Below are positions 41,933-52,396 of a stretch of DNA of 64,000 nt, piece by piece. The notes beneath the pieces were generated by a model, which worked only from the letters and a program-made list of their open reading frames with translations, did not search any database and was not told the origin of the DNA. The DNA lies in the NCBI GenBank assembly GCA_964389525.1, contig CAYMEX010000008.1, positions 49,116 through 113,115 on the forward strand. The letters are read 5' to 3'. The translations under genes and the position numbers were made by a program. Source of the stretch: JAFLTL01 sp964389525. GTDB lineage: Bacteria; Bacteroidota; Bacteroidia; Bacteroidales; Muribaculaceae. The number at the start of each line of letters is the position of its first letter. The first letter of the stretch is position 1.

Positions 41933-42570
41933 AACTTAACGTCATGGGTCTGAGCTATAATCAGATCCACGAGGGTGCTTACGCGCTGATTCTGGCGGAG
42001 GAAGGCGGAAGCTACCGCATCCCTGTAGTGATAGGCGCGCCTGAAGCCCAGTCAATTGCCATAATAATAGAACGAATAATACCTCCCCGCCCACTGACCC
42101 ACGACCTGTTTGCCGGATTTGCCCACGCTTTTGGTATCGTACTAAAGAGTGTATTCATATACAACTACAACAATGGCGTGTTCTCGGCAACGATGACGTT
42201 TGAAGACAAGGAGGGCACCAAGGTCGAACTCGACTCCCGTACATCGGATGCAATTGCAATCGCAATGAGAGCCGGAGCTCCAATCTACACCACGCCTGAA
42301 ATACTCCATACCGCCGGATTTAAACTCGACAACGAGGGACCTGGCATCGGTACTGCGTCGGGCCAGAATGCCGCCGGCGATAAAATCGAGATAAGATGGC
42401 GTGAGACAGACCGTGCATCTATAGCGGAAAAAGAAACCAACAGAGAACCCCGCTTAAAAAATATCGCAATAGAGGAACTGGAACAGATGCTTCGGAAGGC
42501 GGTCGAGAATGAGGAATATGAAAAAGCGTCTGAAATAAAAAAGGCGATCGAATCGAAACAACGCAGATAA
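41911..42570 (+). CDS. Bifunctional-nuclease family (DUF151) protein with a C-terminal UVR motif
   Basis: About 219 residues from ATG 41911 (MERDGQIKLNVMGLSYNQIH), overlapping mnmA; a longer frame from GTG 41890 is possible. The N-terminal DUF151 domain (GAYALILAEEGGSYRIPVVI, then IPPRPLTHDLFAGFAHAFGI, then SRTSDAIAIAMRAGAPIYT) is related to bifunctional nuclease BFN. The C-terminus carries a UvrB/UvrC-type motif (EELEQMLRKAVENEEYEKAS, then EIKKAIE). The biochemical role in bacteria is unclear. Confidence 0.88.
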   Translation: MERDGQIKLNVMGLSYNQIHEGAYALILAEEGGSYRIPVVIGAPEAQSIAIIIERIIPPRPLTHDLFAGFAHAFGIVLKSVFIYNYNNGVFSATMTFEDKEGTKVELDSRTSDAIAIAMRAGAPIYTTPEILHTAGFKLDNEGPGIGTASGQNAAGDKIEIRWRETDRASIAEKETNREPRLKNIAIEELEQMLRKAVENEEYEKASEIKKAIESKQRR

Positions 42571-42627
42571 GCCTGACAGTCATATACAGAACTCCCCCAT
42601 CCACAACTTGAATTAGTAGACTGACAA

Positions 42628-43959
42628 ATGAAAAATATTCGTCTCAGACTGATCGTAATGAGCTTCCTGGAATTTGCTGTCTGGGGGGCATATCTGACGT
42701 CGTTAGGCAATTTCCTTGCAAGAAACGGGCTTCAGGAACAGATCGGATGGTTTTACTGCATTCAGGGAATTGTGTCGCTGTTCATGCCGTCGCTTGTCGG
42801 CATAATCGCCGACCGATGGATCCAGGCTCAGCGAATGCTCAGTCTATCGCATCTGCTTGCCGGTACGTTTATGGCTTTGGCCGGCTTTTATTGTCTTGTG
42901 TCAGATCAGATCGAGTTCGGGCCGCTGTTTGTACTGTACACACTGTCGGTCGCATTTTTCATGCCGACGATCGGATTATCGAACTCGGTAGCATTCAATG
43001 CCCTGACAAAAGCCAATATGGACACTGTAAAGGCATTCCCTCCGATACGCATCTGGGGTACAATCGGTTTTATATGCGCGATGCTGCTTGTCAACTTCGC
43101 CGGTCCTGCCGACGCAAAGTTTCAGACATCATATATGCAGCTGTTTGTCTCCGCGATATTCAGTTTCATCATGGCAGCATATGCCCTTTCACTTCCAATA
43201 TGCCAGGTAAGCAAAGTGGCCAAGGGAAGCTCTATAGCAGATAAACTCGGTCTAAAGGCGTTCAGCCTGTTTAAAGACCGCCGTATGGCGATATTCTTCC
43301 TGTTCAGCATGCTTCTCGGTGTGTCGCTCCAGATCACAAACGGATATGCCAATCCTTATATAACCAGTTTTATAAATATCGACGGTTTTAAGGACGCCTG
43401 GGCGGCACAGAACGCCAATGCACTGATCTCGCTCTCACAAGTCAGCGAGACGCTTTGCATTCTACTTATACCATTCTGCCTCAAACGCTTCGGCATCAAG
43501 GGCGTGATGCTTCTATCCATGATAGCATGGGTTTTACGTTTCGGCCTTTTCGGCATGGGCAATCCATCGGATCTTCTCTGGATGTTTGTCATGTCGTGTA
43601 TCGTATATGGCATAGCCTTTGATTTTTTCAATGTCTCAGGCGGCCTGTATGTCGACAAGATGACAAATCCGGAGATACGCAGCAGCGCACAGGGTCTTTT
43701 TATGATTATGACAAACGGCCTTGGAGCAACTATCGGTACTTTCGGTGCCATGATGATCGTCAACCATTATGTTATCCCTACCGATACTCCTGAGACACAG
43801 CTTGCCGGCTGGCGTATATGCTGGTACATATTCGCATCATTCGCATTTGTTGTCGCCATGCTGTTCTGGTGGATTTTCCCCTCGGTGAGCAGCTCGCAAA
43901 AGAAGATATCTGTCGAAAACGCCGCATATGATCTATGCAACGAGACAGAACAGGCATAA
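42628..43959 (+). CDS. MFS nucleoside transporter (NupG/XapB-like)
   Basis: A 443-residue, 12-TM major facilitator of the nucleoside:H+ symporter type. Features: FLEFAVWGAYLTSLGNFLAR at the N-terminus, GIIADRWIQAQRMLSLSHLL, ALTKANMDTVKAFPPIRIWG, and a C-terminal GGLYVDKMTNPEIRSSAQGL as in NupG. It is 57 bp after the DUF151 gene and 33 bp before rsmE. Likely salvages nucleosides; exact substrate is inferred from the family. Confidence 0.88.
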   Translation: MKNIRLRLIVMSFLEFAVWGAYLTSLGNFLARNGLQEQIGWFYCIQGIVSLFMPSLVGIIADRWIQAQRMLSLSHLLAGTFMALAGFYCLVSDQIEFGPLFVLYTLSVAFFMPTIGLSNSVAFNALTKANMDTVKAFPPIRIWGTIGFICAMLLVNFAGPADAKFQTSYMQLFVSAIFSFIMAAYALSLPICQVSKVAKGSSIADKLGLKAFSLFKDRRMAIFFLFSMLLGVSLQITNGYANPYITSFINIDGFKDAWAAQNANALISLSQVSETLCILLIPFCLKRFGIKGVMLLSMIAWVLRFGLFGMGNPSDLLWMFVMSCIVYGIAFDFFNVSGGLYVDKMTNPEIRSSAQGLFMIMTNGLGATIGTFGAMMIVNHYVIPTDTPETQLAGWRICWYIFASFAFVVAMLFWWIFPSVSSSQKKISVENAAYDLCNETEQA

Positions 43960-43992
43960 AGAACATAACAGACTGATTACACACTTACAGCA

Positions 43993-44736
43993 ATGATAAG
44001 ATTCTACGCTCCCGACATAACAACCGACCCGCGTCTTCCTGAGATCGAGTCGGGGCATTGTGTGCGCGTACTTCGCCACAAGGAGGGAGACGAGATAGAA
44101 GTTGTAGACGGCAAAGGCGGTCTTCACAGATGTGTCATAGCCGAAGCCAGGCCCAAATCGGTGATGCTGGATGTTGTCGAGTCGGAAGAGATACCGTCTC
44201 CGTGGCATCGTGGCATCATCATTGCGGTCGCTCCGACCAAAAACATGGACCGCATGGAGTGGATGATCGAAAAGCTTACAGAAATAGGTATCGACAGGTT
44301 TGTGCCGGTGAGATGCGAGCATTCAGAGCGCAAAGAGCTCAAGACCGAGCGGTTGGAAAAAATTGCAGTTTCGGCAATGAAACAGTCGCTGAAGACGTCA
44401 CTGCCCGAGCTTGACCCTCTCACTCCCCTGCGTGATTTCATAAAGTCACTCCCTGCCTCTGTGTCGCAAAGATATATCGCATATTGCAATGACGACCTTT
44501 ATGAGCGCAAGATGCTTGCGTCGTCGCTCGATGTGAAGGGCGACTGCGCCATACTCATCGGCCCGGAAGGTGATTTCTCACCCGAGGAAGTGTCGTTTGC
44601 TGTCGGCAATGGCTTCACACCGATAAGTCTTGGCCCCTGCCGTTTGCGCACCGAGACGGCTGCCATCGTGGCCGCCGACACCATACACATCATATCTTCC
44701 TTTAAGGATACAATGATGGAGTCGCAGCCCACATGA
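43993..44736 (+). CDS. rsmE: 16S rRNA m3U1498 methyltransferase
   Basis: A 247-residue SPOUT methyltransferase. The C-terminal trefoil-knot motifs are clear: LIGPEGDFSPEEV and LGPCRLRTETAAIVAA, with KNMDRMEWMIEKLTEIGIDR in the middle and the PUA-like N-terminal part (HCVRVLRHKEGDEIEVVDGK). It methylates U1498 of 16S rRNA after 30S assembly. Confidence 0.94.
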   Translation: MIRFYAPDITTDPRLPEIESGHCVRVLRHKEGDEIEVVDGKGGLHRCVIAEARPKSVMLDVVESEEIPSPWHRGIIIAVAPTKNMDRMEWMIEKLTEIGIDRFVPVRCEHSERKELKTERLEKIAVSAMKQSLKTSLPELDPLTPLRDFIKSLPASVSQRYIAYCNDDLYERKMLASSLDVKGDCAILIGPEGDFSPEEVSFAVGNGFTPISLGPCRLRTETAAIVAADTIHIISSFKDTMMESQPT

Positions 44737-44804
44737 CACCAATTGCCGCATTCAATGATATTTCATAGAAAACAGAATAAAAATAAACAAATAAGTCATT
44801 CAGC

Positions 44805-46391
44805 ATGAAATTGAATAAGCTGATAGCAGCCATCTGTCTGACCGGGTCACTCGCAGTGTCCGCTCAGACGACTCCGCTTGACCCTGTCACAGAGGCCATG
44901 ATGAAAGTCTACGAGCAGGTTCTTACAGCCAATCCACAGGATTATGAGACTTACTTCAGACGTGCAAGTGAATACTACAATCACGACCAGTATCTGCGTG
45001 CGCTTTCAGACGTCGAGAATGCAGTGAAATATACTCCGGCAACCGAAAAGTCGCTTCTTTTTCAGGAATACAGCCTCCGCGGCAATATCTACTACATGAC
45101 CGAGAGATATGCCGAGGCTCTCGCCGATTTCAAGAAAGCCCTTGAGCTCGATCCGACAAGCTATGTGACTGTCTACGAGATTGCAAACAGTGAATATGAG
45201 ACCGGCGACTATGAGTCGGCCAAAGCCAACTACAAAAAGCTCCAGCGTCTCAACAACCGTAGTTCGGAAGCTCTTATCGGTCTTGCACGCATTGCTGCCA
45301 AGGAAAACAATTTCGGCCTTGCCAACGACTACATAAACGAGGTTGTCGACATGGCTCCCGCGTCGTCGGAAAGCTATATACGTCGTGCAAGCGTGCGCAA
45401 AGTGATGAACAACAATGCCGGAGCTGTCGAGGATCTTCTTGTTGCGATCTCGATCAACCAGGGAAGCTCGAGAGCCATTCAGGAGCTCGTCATCATGGGC
45501 AACACCGACTACACGGCAACCATGACCGGCCTCAGTTCGGCAATACGCACAGCCCCCAATGTAGCGCTGTTCTATTATCTTCGTGCCACAATCGCCATGT
45601 CGCATTACCGCTATCAGGCCGCGCTGACCGATTTTAACACGATCATTGACCAGAATCTCTACAACTACCCCGGACTGTATGATGCCATGGCACAGTGCTA
45701 CCTTGCTCTTGGCAAGTATCCAGAGGCTCTGAAAGAGTGCAACTTCGCAATCGGATTCGCCGATCAGAACTCTCCATATTACGTCACTCTCGCAAAAATA
45801 CGCCGTGCTATGGGCGAATCGGAACTCGCACTCGAGGCCGCACAGAAAGCGGTTACCCGTGATCCTCACAGCAACGAGGCTTTGGTTGAAGAAGGTGTGT
45901 GCCTTGTAAGCGAGAAAAAATATGAAGATGCCGCCGAGAAATTCGGAGAGGCTATGGTAAACGACGACAACAACGCATGGTATTTCATGCTCCGCGCATG
46001 GGTTCTCAACGATTTCCTGAAGCAATCTAATGCCGCAGTATCGGTCTATAACCGAGTGCTTGAGCTTGACTATCCTGAAAATGACGTCCATTCATACAAA
46101 GGTTTCGCATCTCTTTTTGCCGGAGACCGCAAAGCAGGTGACGCATGGATCGAGTCAATCCTTGCCCAGCCCGACAATGACGGTGTTCTCAACTACTACG
46201 GAGCATGTTATTACGCACAGGCCGGCGATATGGACAAGGCGTTCCAGTGCATGGAAAAATCTCTCGCCCACGGCTATGCCAATGCCTATGAATGGAATCT
46301 GAACAACGACGGACGCGTGAACATCGCGCCGCTTCGCTCCGACGCCCGCTTTAAGACACTTATGTCGAAATATGATTATCTGTTTCTCTGA
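44805..46391 (+). CDS. Exported TPR-repeat protein
   Basis: A 528-residue protein with a signal peptide (MKLNKLIAAICLTGSLAVSA, cleavage near SAQ) and many TPRs across most of its length (LRGNIYYMTERYAEALADFK; SEALIGLARIAAKENNFGLA; YPGLYDAMAQCYLALGKYPE; FQCMEKSLAHGYANAYEWNL). It is 12 bp upstream of tamB, so likely an assembly or scaffolding partner in the periplasm. That role is inferred from TPR content and position. Confidence 0.86.
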   Translation: MKLNKLIAAICLTGSLAVSAQTTPLDPVTEAMMKVYEQVLTANPQDYETYFRRASEYYNHDQYLRALSDVENAVKYTPATEKSLLFQEYSLRGNIYYMTERYAEALADFKKALELDPTSYVTVYEIANSEYETGDYESAKANYKKLQRLNNRSSEALIGLARIAAKENNFGLANDYINEVVDMAPASSESYIRRASVRKVMNNNAGAVEDLLVAISINQGSSRAIQELVIMGNTDYTATMTGLSSAIRTAPNVALFYYLRATIAMSHYRYQAALTDFNTIIDQNLYNYPGLYDAMAQCYLALGKYPEALKECNFAIGFADQNSPYYVTLAKIRRAMGESELALEAAQKAVTRDPHSNEALVEEGVCLVSEKKYEDAAEKFGEAMVNDDNNAWYFMLRAWVLNDFLKQSNAAVSVYNRVLELDYPENDVHSYKGFASLFAGDRKAGDAWIESILAQPDNDGVLNYYGACYYAQAGDMDKAFQCMEKSLAHGYANAYEWNLNNDGRVNIAPLRSDARFKTLMSKYDYLFL

Positions 46392-46403
46392 TTTATCAGT
46401 GAA

Positions 46404-49400
46404 ATGAATATTGCAGCAGGAATTTACCGTGTGCTCCGAGCAGTGCTTGTGACGGTCATATCATGTGCCGTCGGTATTCCTGCTATACTTTATATCGCCC
46501 TCTCCCTGCCCGGTGTGCAGGGTGAGGTGCGCGATATAAGTCAGCGAGAGCTCTCCAATCTCCTGTCGACCGAGGTTTCTATCGGCGACCTTGCATTCAG
46601 CCCGTTTAACCGCGTCACCCTTTTTGACGTCAGAATCGCCGACGACATCGGCCAGAATGCCGTGACAGTCTCGAGACTCGGCACCGGCATCAGTCTCGTC
46701 GACCTCATCTTCCGCGGGAAGTTTGTGGTGACCTATGCCGAAATCATAGGATTTGACGGACACATCAGCCGGGAAGACAATGACTCGCCGCTGAATATAG
46801 CGAACATCATCAAGAAATTCACGTCGGATGACAAGAACCGGCGTAAAACCAAAATCGAGCTGAGTATCAACACAATTGTACTGCGTCAGTGCTCATTTGA
46901 CTACAATGTGCTTTCGGCTCCATACATTGATCAGGACAGGTTTGACAAAAACCACATAGCCCTGACCGGCCTCAATGCCGATATAACGATCCCGGTCCTC
47001 TCGGACGGCGCATTTGACGCCGAACTTTTCAGAATCACTTTTGCAGAGAAGGCCGGCCTGAAGATCAATGATCTGCACGGAAAGTTCACGATGCTTTCCG
47101 ACACTCTGTCAGTATCAAACCTTGCAATCACGCTTCCCGGAACGGATCTGCATTTTGAAGACATAACAATCCCTCTCGACTCAATGCCACAATGGCGCGA
47201 CGCTCTGTCACGCCATCCGCTGAATTTAAGGCTTTCACCTCAGAGCTACATCAATCCGTCGGACTTTTCACCGTTCAGCCCGATGCTGTCGGATCTTGAC
47301 AGCCGTTTCAACATCGTCCTTGATGTGACAGCCACAGATACAAACATTTTACTTGATCGCCTGAGTATGCGGTCAACCAGTCCGTACATGCTGATCAACG
47401 CGTCGGGCACCGCATCTGATTTCATATCGGCCGATTCGCTCGATATCGATATCAAGAACCTGTCGATAGTGGCAATGGGCTCTGATATACGCCGTGTGCT
47501 GCATGACAAGGTTCCGCAAAATGCACCGTGGCTTGAAAATCTCGGTCTGACTTCGCTCAAGGGATCGGCCTCGTATATCGACCGCAACTACTCGATAACG
47601 CTCAACGCAACAACCCAAAGCGGCAAAGCGGATATATCGCTTAAAGGGGCTGTCGCCTCCTCAGAGTCAAAATTCATGCCGCTGAAAGTCAAGTCAAAAA
47701 TTCAGTGGACCGACGTGGAGTTAGGCAGTCTGCTTGCCGACGGCAGACTGGGCAGAACAAACGGTGAATTTATCTCGGATCTTACAATCATCAGTCCGAC
47801 CGCTCTGAAAGGCAATGCGGCACTTACGGTCGGCTCTTTGCGAATCGGAGAGACGACCCTTGAGAATATGGTGTTTTCAGCGACGAGCGACAACAATACT
47901 CTGAAATTCTCAGTCAACTCCCCCAACCGCAGTCTTGCGATGCAGGCATCGGGCGAGATCGCATACAAAAACAATTACATACAGAATGCCGATATCAGGG
48001 CCGAGATCGACAGGTTCTCCCCCACGGCTCTGGGTCTCAGACAAAATCGCAAAGGTCTGTCGTATTCAGGTCGCCTCATAGCGGGATTCAGCGGATCGAG
48101 TCTCGACGATGCCGTAGGCGTATGCACCCTCGGAAGCATCCACCTCACAGACTCCACAGGTTCGCGCCTCTTAAATGTCAACTCGGCGGTGCTGACAGCG
48201 TCAGGCGAGAAAGGGTCAAGAGATATAAAGCTGCGCAGTGATCTTGTGGATTTCGATATAACAGGCTCGTATGACGTAAAGACCATAGCCGCTACTTTTG
48301 AGTCGATAGCGGCCAGGCGTTTTCCTTCGCTCTTTCCTGAGAGCCATCTATTGTCTGATGCGTCAAACGACTTCACTTTAAATGCCCGGATAAAGGAGAC
48401 TGAAGTTTTCGCCGACTCACTCAGGCTTCCGGCGAGTCTGATGTATCCGATGCAGATTTCAGGGCATATCGACGGAAGCGCACTGACAGCATCATTAGAC
48501 ATCGATGCACCTTACATCAGACAGGGCAACAAGATAATCGAGGGCACTACTCTGCATCTCAACTGCGACACTACGGCCGCCACACTGTCGGCTCACACAA
48601 AAGTTCCGACTAAAGACGGACTTATGTCTATCAATCTTGACAACCGGTTTGGAGCTGACACGTTACTCACGTCGATAGACTGGAAGATTGACCGCCAGCG
48701 CGAATACAGGGGCAATCTCGGTTTCTCAACCCGCATATCGCGTCTTGAAGATGACCGCCTGTTCACACGTGTGAACATCTTGCCAGGAGAAATGGAGTTC
48801 AACGACACAGTGTGGACCGTAGACCATGCCACGATCACGGCCTACGGCAAAGACAGGTTTGCCGTCGACCATATCAACGCAAGCCGATATGGCCAGTATG
48901 TCAAGATCAACGGTGTTGCCTCGGCCAGCTCTGACGACAAGCTGAGGATCGATCTCAGCAATGTGAATCTCGACTATATCTTCGAGTCGCTCGGCATAGA
49001 CAAGGCACGTATCGGTGGCGACGCGACAGGCACATTCACCGCCTCTGCCCTGCTGTCGCCCGAACCGCATCTAACGACTCCCGGCCTCGATGTGAAAAAC
49101 ATCAGCTACAACGCCACAGTGCTTGGCGACGCGATAGTCAAGAGCCGGTGGGATGGAGAACGCAGGGCCATCACCCTCAACGCCGACATATCGCAGCCCG
49201 ACGGAAACATGTCGAAAATCGACGGCGCGATTTTCCCGCTCAATGACTCTCTCGATATCTCGTTTGACGCCAAAGAGATCAACATAGGCTTCTTAAAGCC
49301 ATTCATGGAGGCATTTACATCGGATGTGCAGGGACGCGCATCGGGAAAGGCACGCCTGTGGGGCAACTTCAAGTATATCGACTTCGAGGGAAGGCTTCAT

Positions 49401-50969
49401 GCCGACAGCATACGCATGAAGATCGACTTCACCAACACATGGTACACCGCCTGCGACTCAGTGATCGTCACTCCCGGTCTGATCGATCTGAAGGATATCA
49501 CATTGCGCGACGAGTATGGCAACACCGCCACTCTCAACGGATATGTGAAGCACAAGTTCTTCAAGGCACCTGAGTTTGAATTCAACATAACCGACGCACG
49601 CCACATGCTCGTCTATGACGAGACGGAGCGGCGCAATCCCGACTGGTACGGACGTGTGTTTGCCAACGGCAAGGCCGCGGTCAAGGGAGGCCCCGGGTGG
49701 GTCAACATCAATGCCGACATGTCGACTGCCAGCCAGTCGGTCTTCACGTTTGTGCTGTCGGACATGGAGGAGGCCGGCGAATACTCGTTCATCACCTTCC
49801 GCGACCGCGACATGATGCAAGTGAGAGACTCGATCGTCATGGCCGATCCGACTCCGGCTCTCGTGAGAGACATGCGCCGCAAACTCGCACAGAAAGAGGA
49901 GGAAGGCACATCGCGCTATGATATGGATTTCCGTGTCGCCATCACTCCCGACGCGCAGCTGATAATCGTGATGGATCCTGTCGGAGGCGACCGCATACGC
50001 GCCTACGGGTCGGGTACCATCAGGATGCAGTACGGATCGACCGACGAGGAGCTGCGCATGTATGGCACATACACTCTTGAGCGCGGATCCTACAACTTCA
50101 CGCTACAGGATATCATCATCAAGGATTTCTCGATACGCGACGGCAGCTCGATCGCATTTACCGGCGACCCGTTTGCCGCAATACTTGACATCACGGCCAT
50201 TTACGCCCTTAACGCCAATCTGAGCGATCTCGACGAGTCGTTCCTACAGGACCGCGACCTTAACCGCACCAACGTGCCGGTTCACGCCGTGCTGAAAGTG
50301 GCGGGCGACCTCCAGCAGCCCGACATAGCGTTTGACCTCGAGTTCCCCACCCTGCCGTCGGACACCTACCGCAAAGTGAAGAGTATCGTGTCGACCGACG
50401 AGATGATGAACCGTCAGATCATCTACCTGCTGGCTCTCAGCCGGTTCTACACTCCCGACTACGTAGGGGCTACCCGCGGCAACGAGCTGGTGTCGGTAGC
50501 ATCGTCGACCCTGTCGTCGCAGCTCACCAACATACTCGGCCAGATAAACGACAAGTGGAGCATCGCTCCTAATTTCCGCAGCGACAAGGGCGATTTCTCT
50601 GATCTTGAAGTCGATCTTGCACTGTCGAGCCAGCTGCTCAACAACCGCCTGCTTTTCAACGGCAACTTCGGGTATCGCGACAACACGATGAACAACAACC
50701 AGTTTATCGGTGACTTCGACATCGAGTATCTGCTCAACCGCCGCGGCACACTGCGCCTGAAAGCCTATAACCGCTACAACGACCGCAACTACTACGTGAA
50801 GACGGCCACCACGACTCAGGGTGTGGGTATCGTGCTGAGGCATGACTTCGACAGTTTCCTATCGTTCCTGAAAAAATACAGGAAAAAAGAAGTGGCCAAA
50901 AACGCAGAAAATCCTGACTCGACAACCGTAATTTTGCCGGAAGTCACATTTCCCGACTCTATAAGATGA
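46404..50969 (+). CDS. tamB: TamB-like translocation/assembly module protein (AsmA/TamB superfamily)
   Basis: A 1,521-residue envelope protein. An N-terminal helix (VLVTVISCAVGIPAILYIAL) anchors it in the inner membrane. A long repetitive beta-rich body follows, and the C-terminus has the TamB/DUF490 domain (YGSGTIRMQYGSTDEELRMY, then GTYTLERGSYNFTLQDII; FRSDKGDFSDLEVDLALSSQ; FNGNFGYRDN). TamB proteins span the periplasm and are implicated in outer-membrane protein insertion or lipid transport. Its stop overlaps the start of the AGCS gene (ATGA). No BamA/TamA gene is in the window. Confidence 0.92.
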   Translation: MNIAAGIYRVLRAVLVTVISCAVGIPAILYIALSLPGVQGEVRDISQRELSNLLSTEVSIGDLAFSPFNRVTLFDVRIADDIGQNAVTVSRLGTGISLVDLIFRGKFVVTYAEIIGFDGHISREDNDSPLNIANIIKKFTSDDKNRRKTKIELSINTIVLRQCSFDYNVLSAPYIDQDRFDKNHIALTGLNADITIPVLSDGAFDAELFRITFAEKAGLKINDLHGKFTMLSDTLSVSNLAITLPGTDLHFEDITIPLDSMPQWRDALSRHPLNLRLSPQSYINPSDFSPFSPMLSDLDSRFNIVLDVTATDTNILLDRLSMRSTSPYMLINASGTASDFISADSLDIDIKNLSIVAMGSDIRRVLHDKVPQNAPWLENLGLTSLKGSASYIDRNYSITLNATTQSGKADISLKGAVASSESKFMPLKVKSKIQWTDVELGSLLADGRLGRTNGEFISDLTIISPTALKGNAALTVGSLRIGETTLENMVFSATSDNNTLKFSVNSPNRSLAMQASGEIAYKNNYIQNADIRAEIDRFSPTALGLRQNRKGLSYSGRLIAGFSGSSLDDAVGVCTLGSIHLTDSTGSRLLNVNSAVLTASGEKGSRDIKLRSDLVDFDITGSYDVKTIAATFESIAARRFPSLFPESHLLSDASNDFTLNARIKETEVFADSLRLPASLMYPMQISGHIDGSALTASLDIDAPYIRQGNKIIEGTTLHLNCDTTAATLSAHTKVPTKDGLMSINLDNRFGADTLLTSIDWKIDRQREYRGNLGFSTRISRLEDDRLFTRVNILPGEMEFNDTVWTVDHATITAYGKDRFAVDHINASRYGQYVKINGVASASSDDKLRIDLSNVNLDYIFESLGIDKARIGGDATGTFTASALLSPEPHLTTPGLDVKNISYNATVLGDAIVKSRWDGERRAITLNADISQPDGNMSKIDGAIFPLNDSLDISFDAKEINIGFLKPFMEAFTSDVQGRASGKARLWGNFKYIDFEGRLHADSIRMKIDFTNTWYTACDSVIVTPGLIDLKDITLRDEYGNTATLNGYVKHKFFKAPEFEFNITDARHMLVYDETERRNPDWYGRVFANGKAAVKGGPGWVNINADMSTASQSVFTFVLSDMEEAGEYSFITFRDRDMMQVRDSIVMADPTPALVRDMRRKLAQKEEEGTSRYDMDFRVAITPDAQLIIVMDPVGGDRIRAYGSGTIRMQYGSTDEELRMYGTYTLERGSYNFTLQDIIIKDFSIRDGSSIAFTGDPFAAILDITAIYALNANLSDLDESFLQDRDLNRTNVPVHAVLKVAGDLQQPDIAFDLEFPTLPSDTYRKVKSIVSTDEMMNRQIIYLLALSRFYTPDYVGATRGNELVSVASSTLSSQLTNILGQINDKWSIAPNFRSDKGDFSDLEVDLALSSQLLNNRLLFNGNFGYRDNTMNNNQFIGDFDIEYLLNRRGTLRLKAYNRYNDRNYYVKTATTTQGVGIVLRHDFDSFLSFLKKYRKKEVAKNAENPDSTTVILPEVTFPDSIR

Positions 50970-52393
50970 AAATAATCGAACTGATCAATGACTGGCTCTG
51001 GACCTATCTGATGGTGGGCCTGCTGCTCGGTACGGCCCTGTATTTCACAATCAGGACGCGAGGCGTGCAATTCACCATGATCCCCGAGATGCTGCGTCTG
51101 CTTTTCGAGTCGGGTAAGAGCCACGACGATCCGCGCATACACGAGAAGCCGGGACACACGATCAGCTCGTTTCAGGCGTTCACGCTGTCGCTTGCAAGCC
51201 GCGTAGGCACGGGCAACATTGCCGGTGTCGCCATTGCCATCGCTGTCGGAGGCCCCGGAGCGGTATTCTGGATGTGGGTTGTGGCGTTTATCGGATCGGT
51301 CAACGCTTTCGTGGAGTCGACCCTCGCCCAGCTATTCAAAGTAAAGGGACACAACTCATTCAGAGGCGGGCCGGCCTACTACATCCAGAAAGGCATAGGC
51401 AAGAAATGGTGGTCGTGGACTTTCGCGATACTGATAACGGTGACGTTCGGACTGGCTTTCAACACCGTACAGGCCAACACAATAACAGTGGCATTTGAGA
51501 GCGCATTCGGTGTACCGGCCATATGGGTCGGCATCATCACCACAGTGCTGACACTTGCCGTGATATGCGGCGGAGTGCAGCGCATCTCCAAAGTCAACCA
51601 GATTGTCGTGCCTATTATGGCGGTTCTCTACATACTGCTTGCGCTTTACGTCATCGTGATGAATATCACCTCGTTTCCCGAAGTGATGAGAATGATCATA
51701 GCAAACGCGTTCGGCTTTGAACAGGCAATGGGAGGCACATTCGGCATGGCGATGATACTCGGTGTGAAGCGCGGCCTGTTCAGCAACGAGGCCGGTGAGG
51801 GATCGACCCCCAACGCGGCCGCCACCGCCGCTGTGAGTCACCCAGTGAAACAGGGTCTCATACAGGCTCTCGGTGTCTACACCGACACGCTGCTTGTGTG
51901 CACCGCCACCGCTTTCATCATACTTTGCAGCGGAGTGATGGACTGCGGCCTGACCGGCATCGAGCTGACACAATATGCGCTTGAGACGCAGACCGGCAAG
52001 GCCGCGACATGGTTTGTGGCCATCGCCGTCTATCTGTTTGCTGTCACAAGCATCATCGCCAACTATTACTACGGCGAGACAAACCTCAATTTCATGCGCC
52101 AGAGCCGACTGATCATCTATCCGTTCAGGTTGCTTGTCGGCGCGATGGTGATGGTAGGCACTCTGTCGACACTTGAGTTTGTGTGGGCCATATCAGACAT
52201 CACCATGGGACTTATGACTCTGTGCAATATCGTGGCACTCCTGTTTCTGCGGAAATATGCCATGAAGCTACTTGCCGATTACCGCCGGCAGCGCAAGGAG
52301 GGTAAAGACCCGGTCTACTACTCGTCGACGATACCCGAGATCGCACATGAGACCACATGCTGGCCATCGGATGAGAAACATAAAAACGTTTGA
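50966..52393 (+). CDS. AGCS family sodium:alanine/glycine symporter
   Basis: A 475-residue polytopic protein of the alanine/glycine:cation symporter family. Diagnostic pieces are FQAFTLSLASRVGTGNIAGV, GPGAVFWMWVVAFIGSVNAF, GGPAYYIQKGIGKKW, and GVKRGLFSNEAGEGSTPNAA. Imports alanine or glycine with Na+. It overlaps tamB by 4 bp and ends 3 bp before ispF, so it belongs to one transcription unit with them. Confidence 0.93.
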   Translation: MKIIELINDWLWTYLMVGLLLGTALYFTIRTRGVQFTMIPEMLRLLFESGKSHDDPRIHEKPGHTISSFQAFTLSLASRVGTGNIAGVAIAIAVGGPGAVFWMWVVAFIGSVNAFVESTLAQLFKVKGHNSFRGGPAYYIQKGIGKKWWSWTFAILITVTFGLAFNTVQANTITVAFESAFGVPAIWVGIITTVLTLAVICGGVQRISKVNQIVVPIMAVLYILLALYVIVMNITSFPEVMRMIIANAFGFEQAMGGTFGMAMILGVKRGLFSNEAGEGSTPNAAATAAVSHPVKQGLIQALGVYTDTLLVCTATAFIILCSGVMDCGLTGIELTQYALETQTGKAATWFVAIAVYLFAVTSIIANYYYGETNLNFMRQSRLIIYPFRLLVGAMVMVGTLSTLEFVWAISDITMGLMTLCNIVALLFLRKYAMKLLADYRRQRKEGKDPVYYSSTIPEIAHETTCWPSDEKHKNV

Positions 52394-52396
52394 CAT

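Noticed and set aside
45006..46091. 361-codon minus-strand frame opposite the TPR gene
   Set aside because: It is antisense to a well-supported TPR protein with a signal peptide and has no domain.
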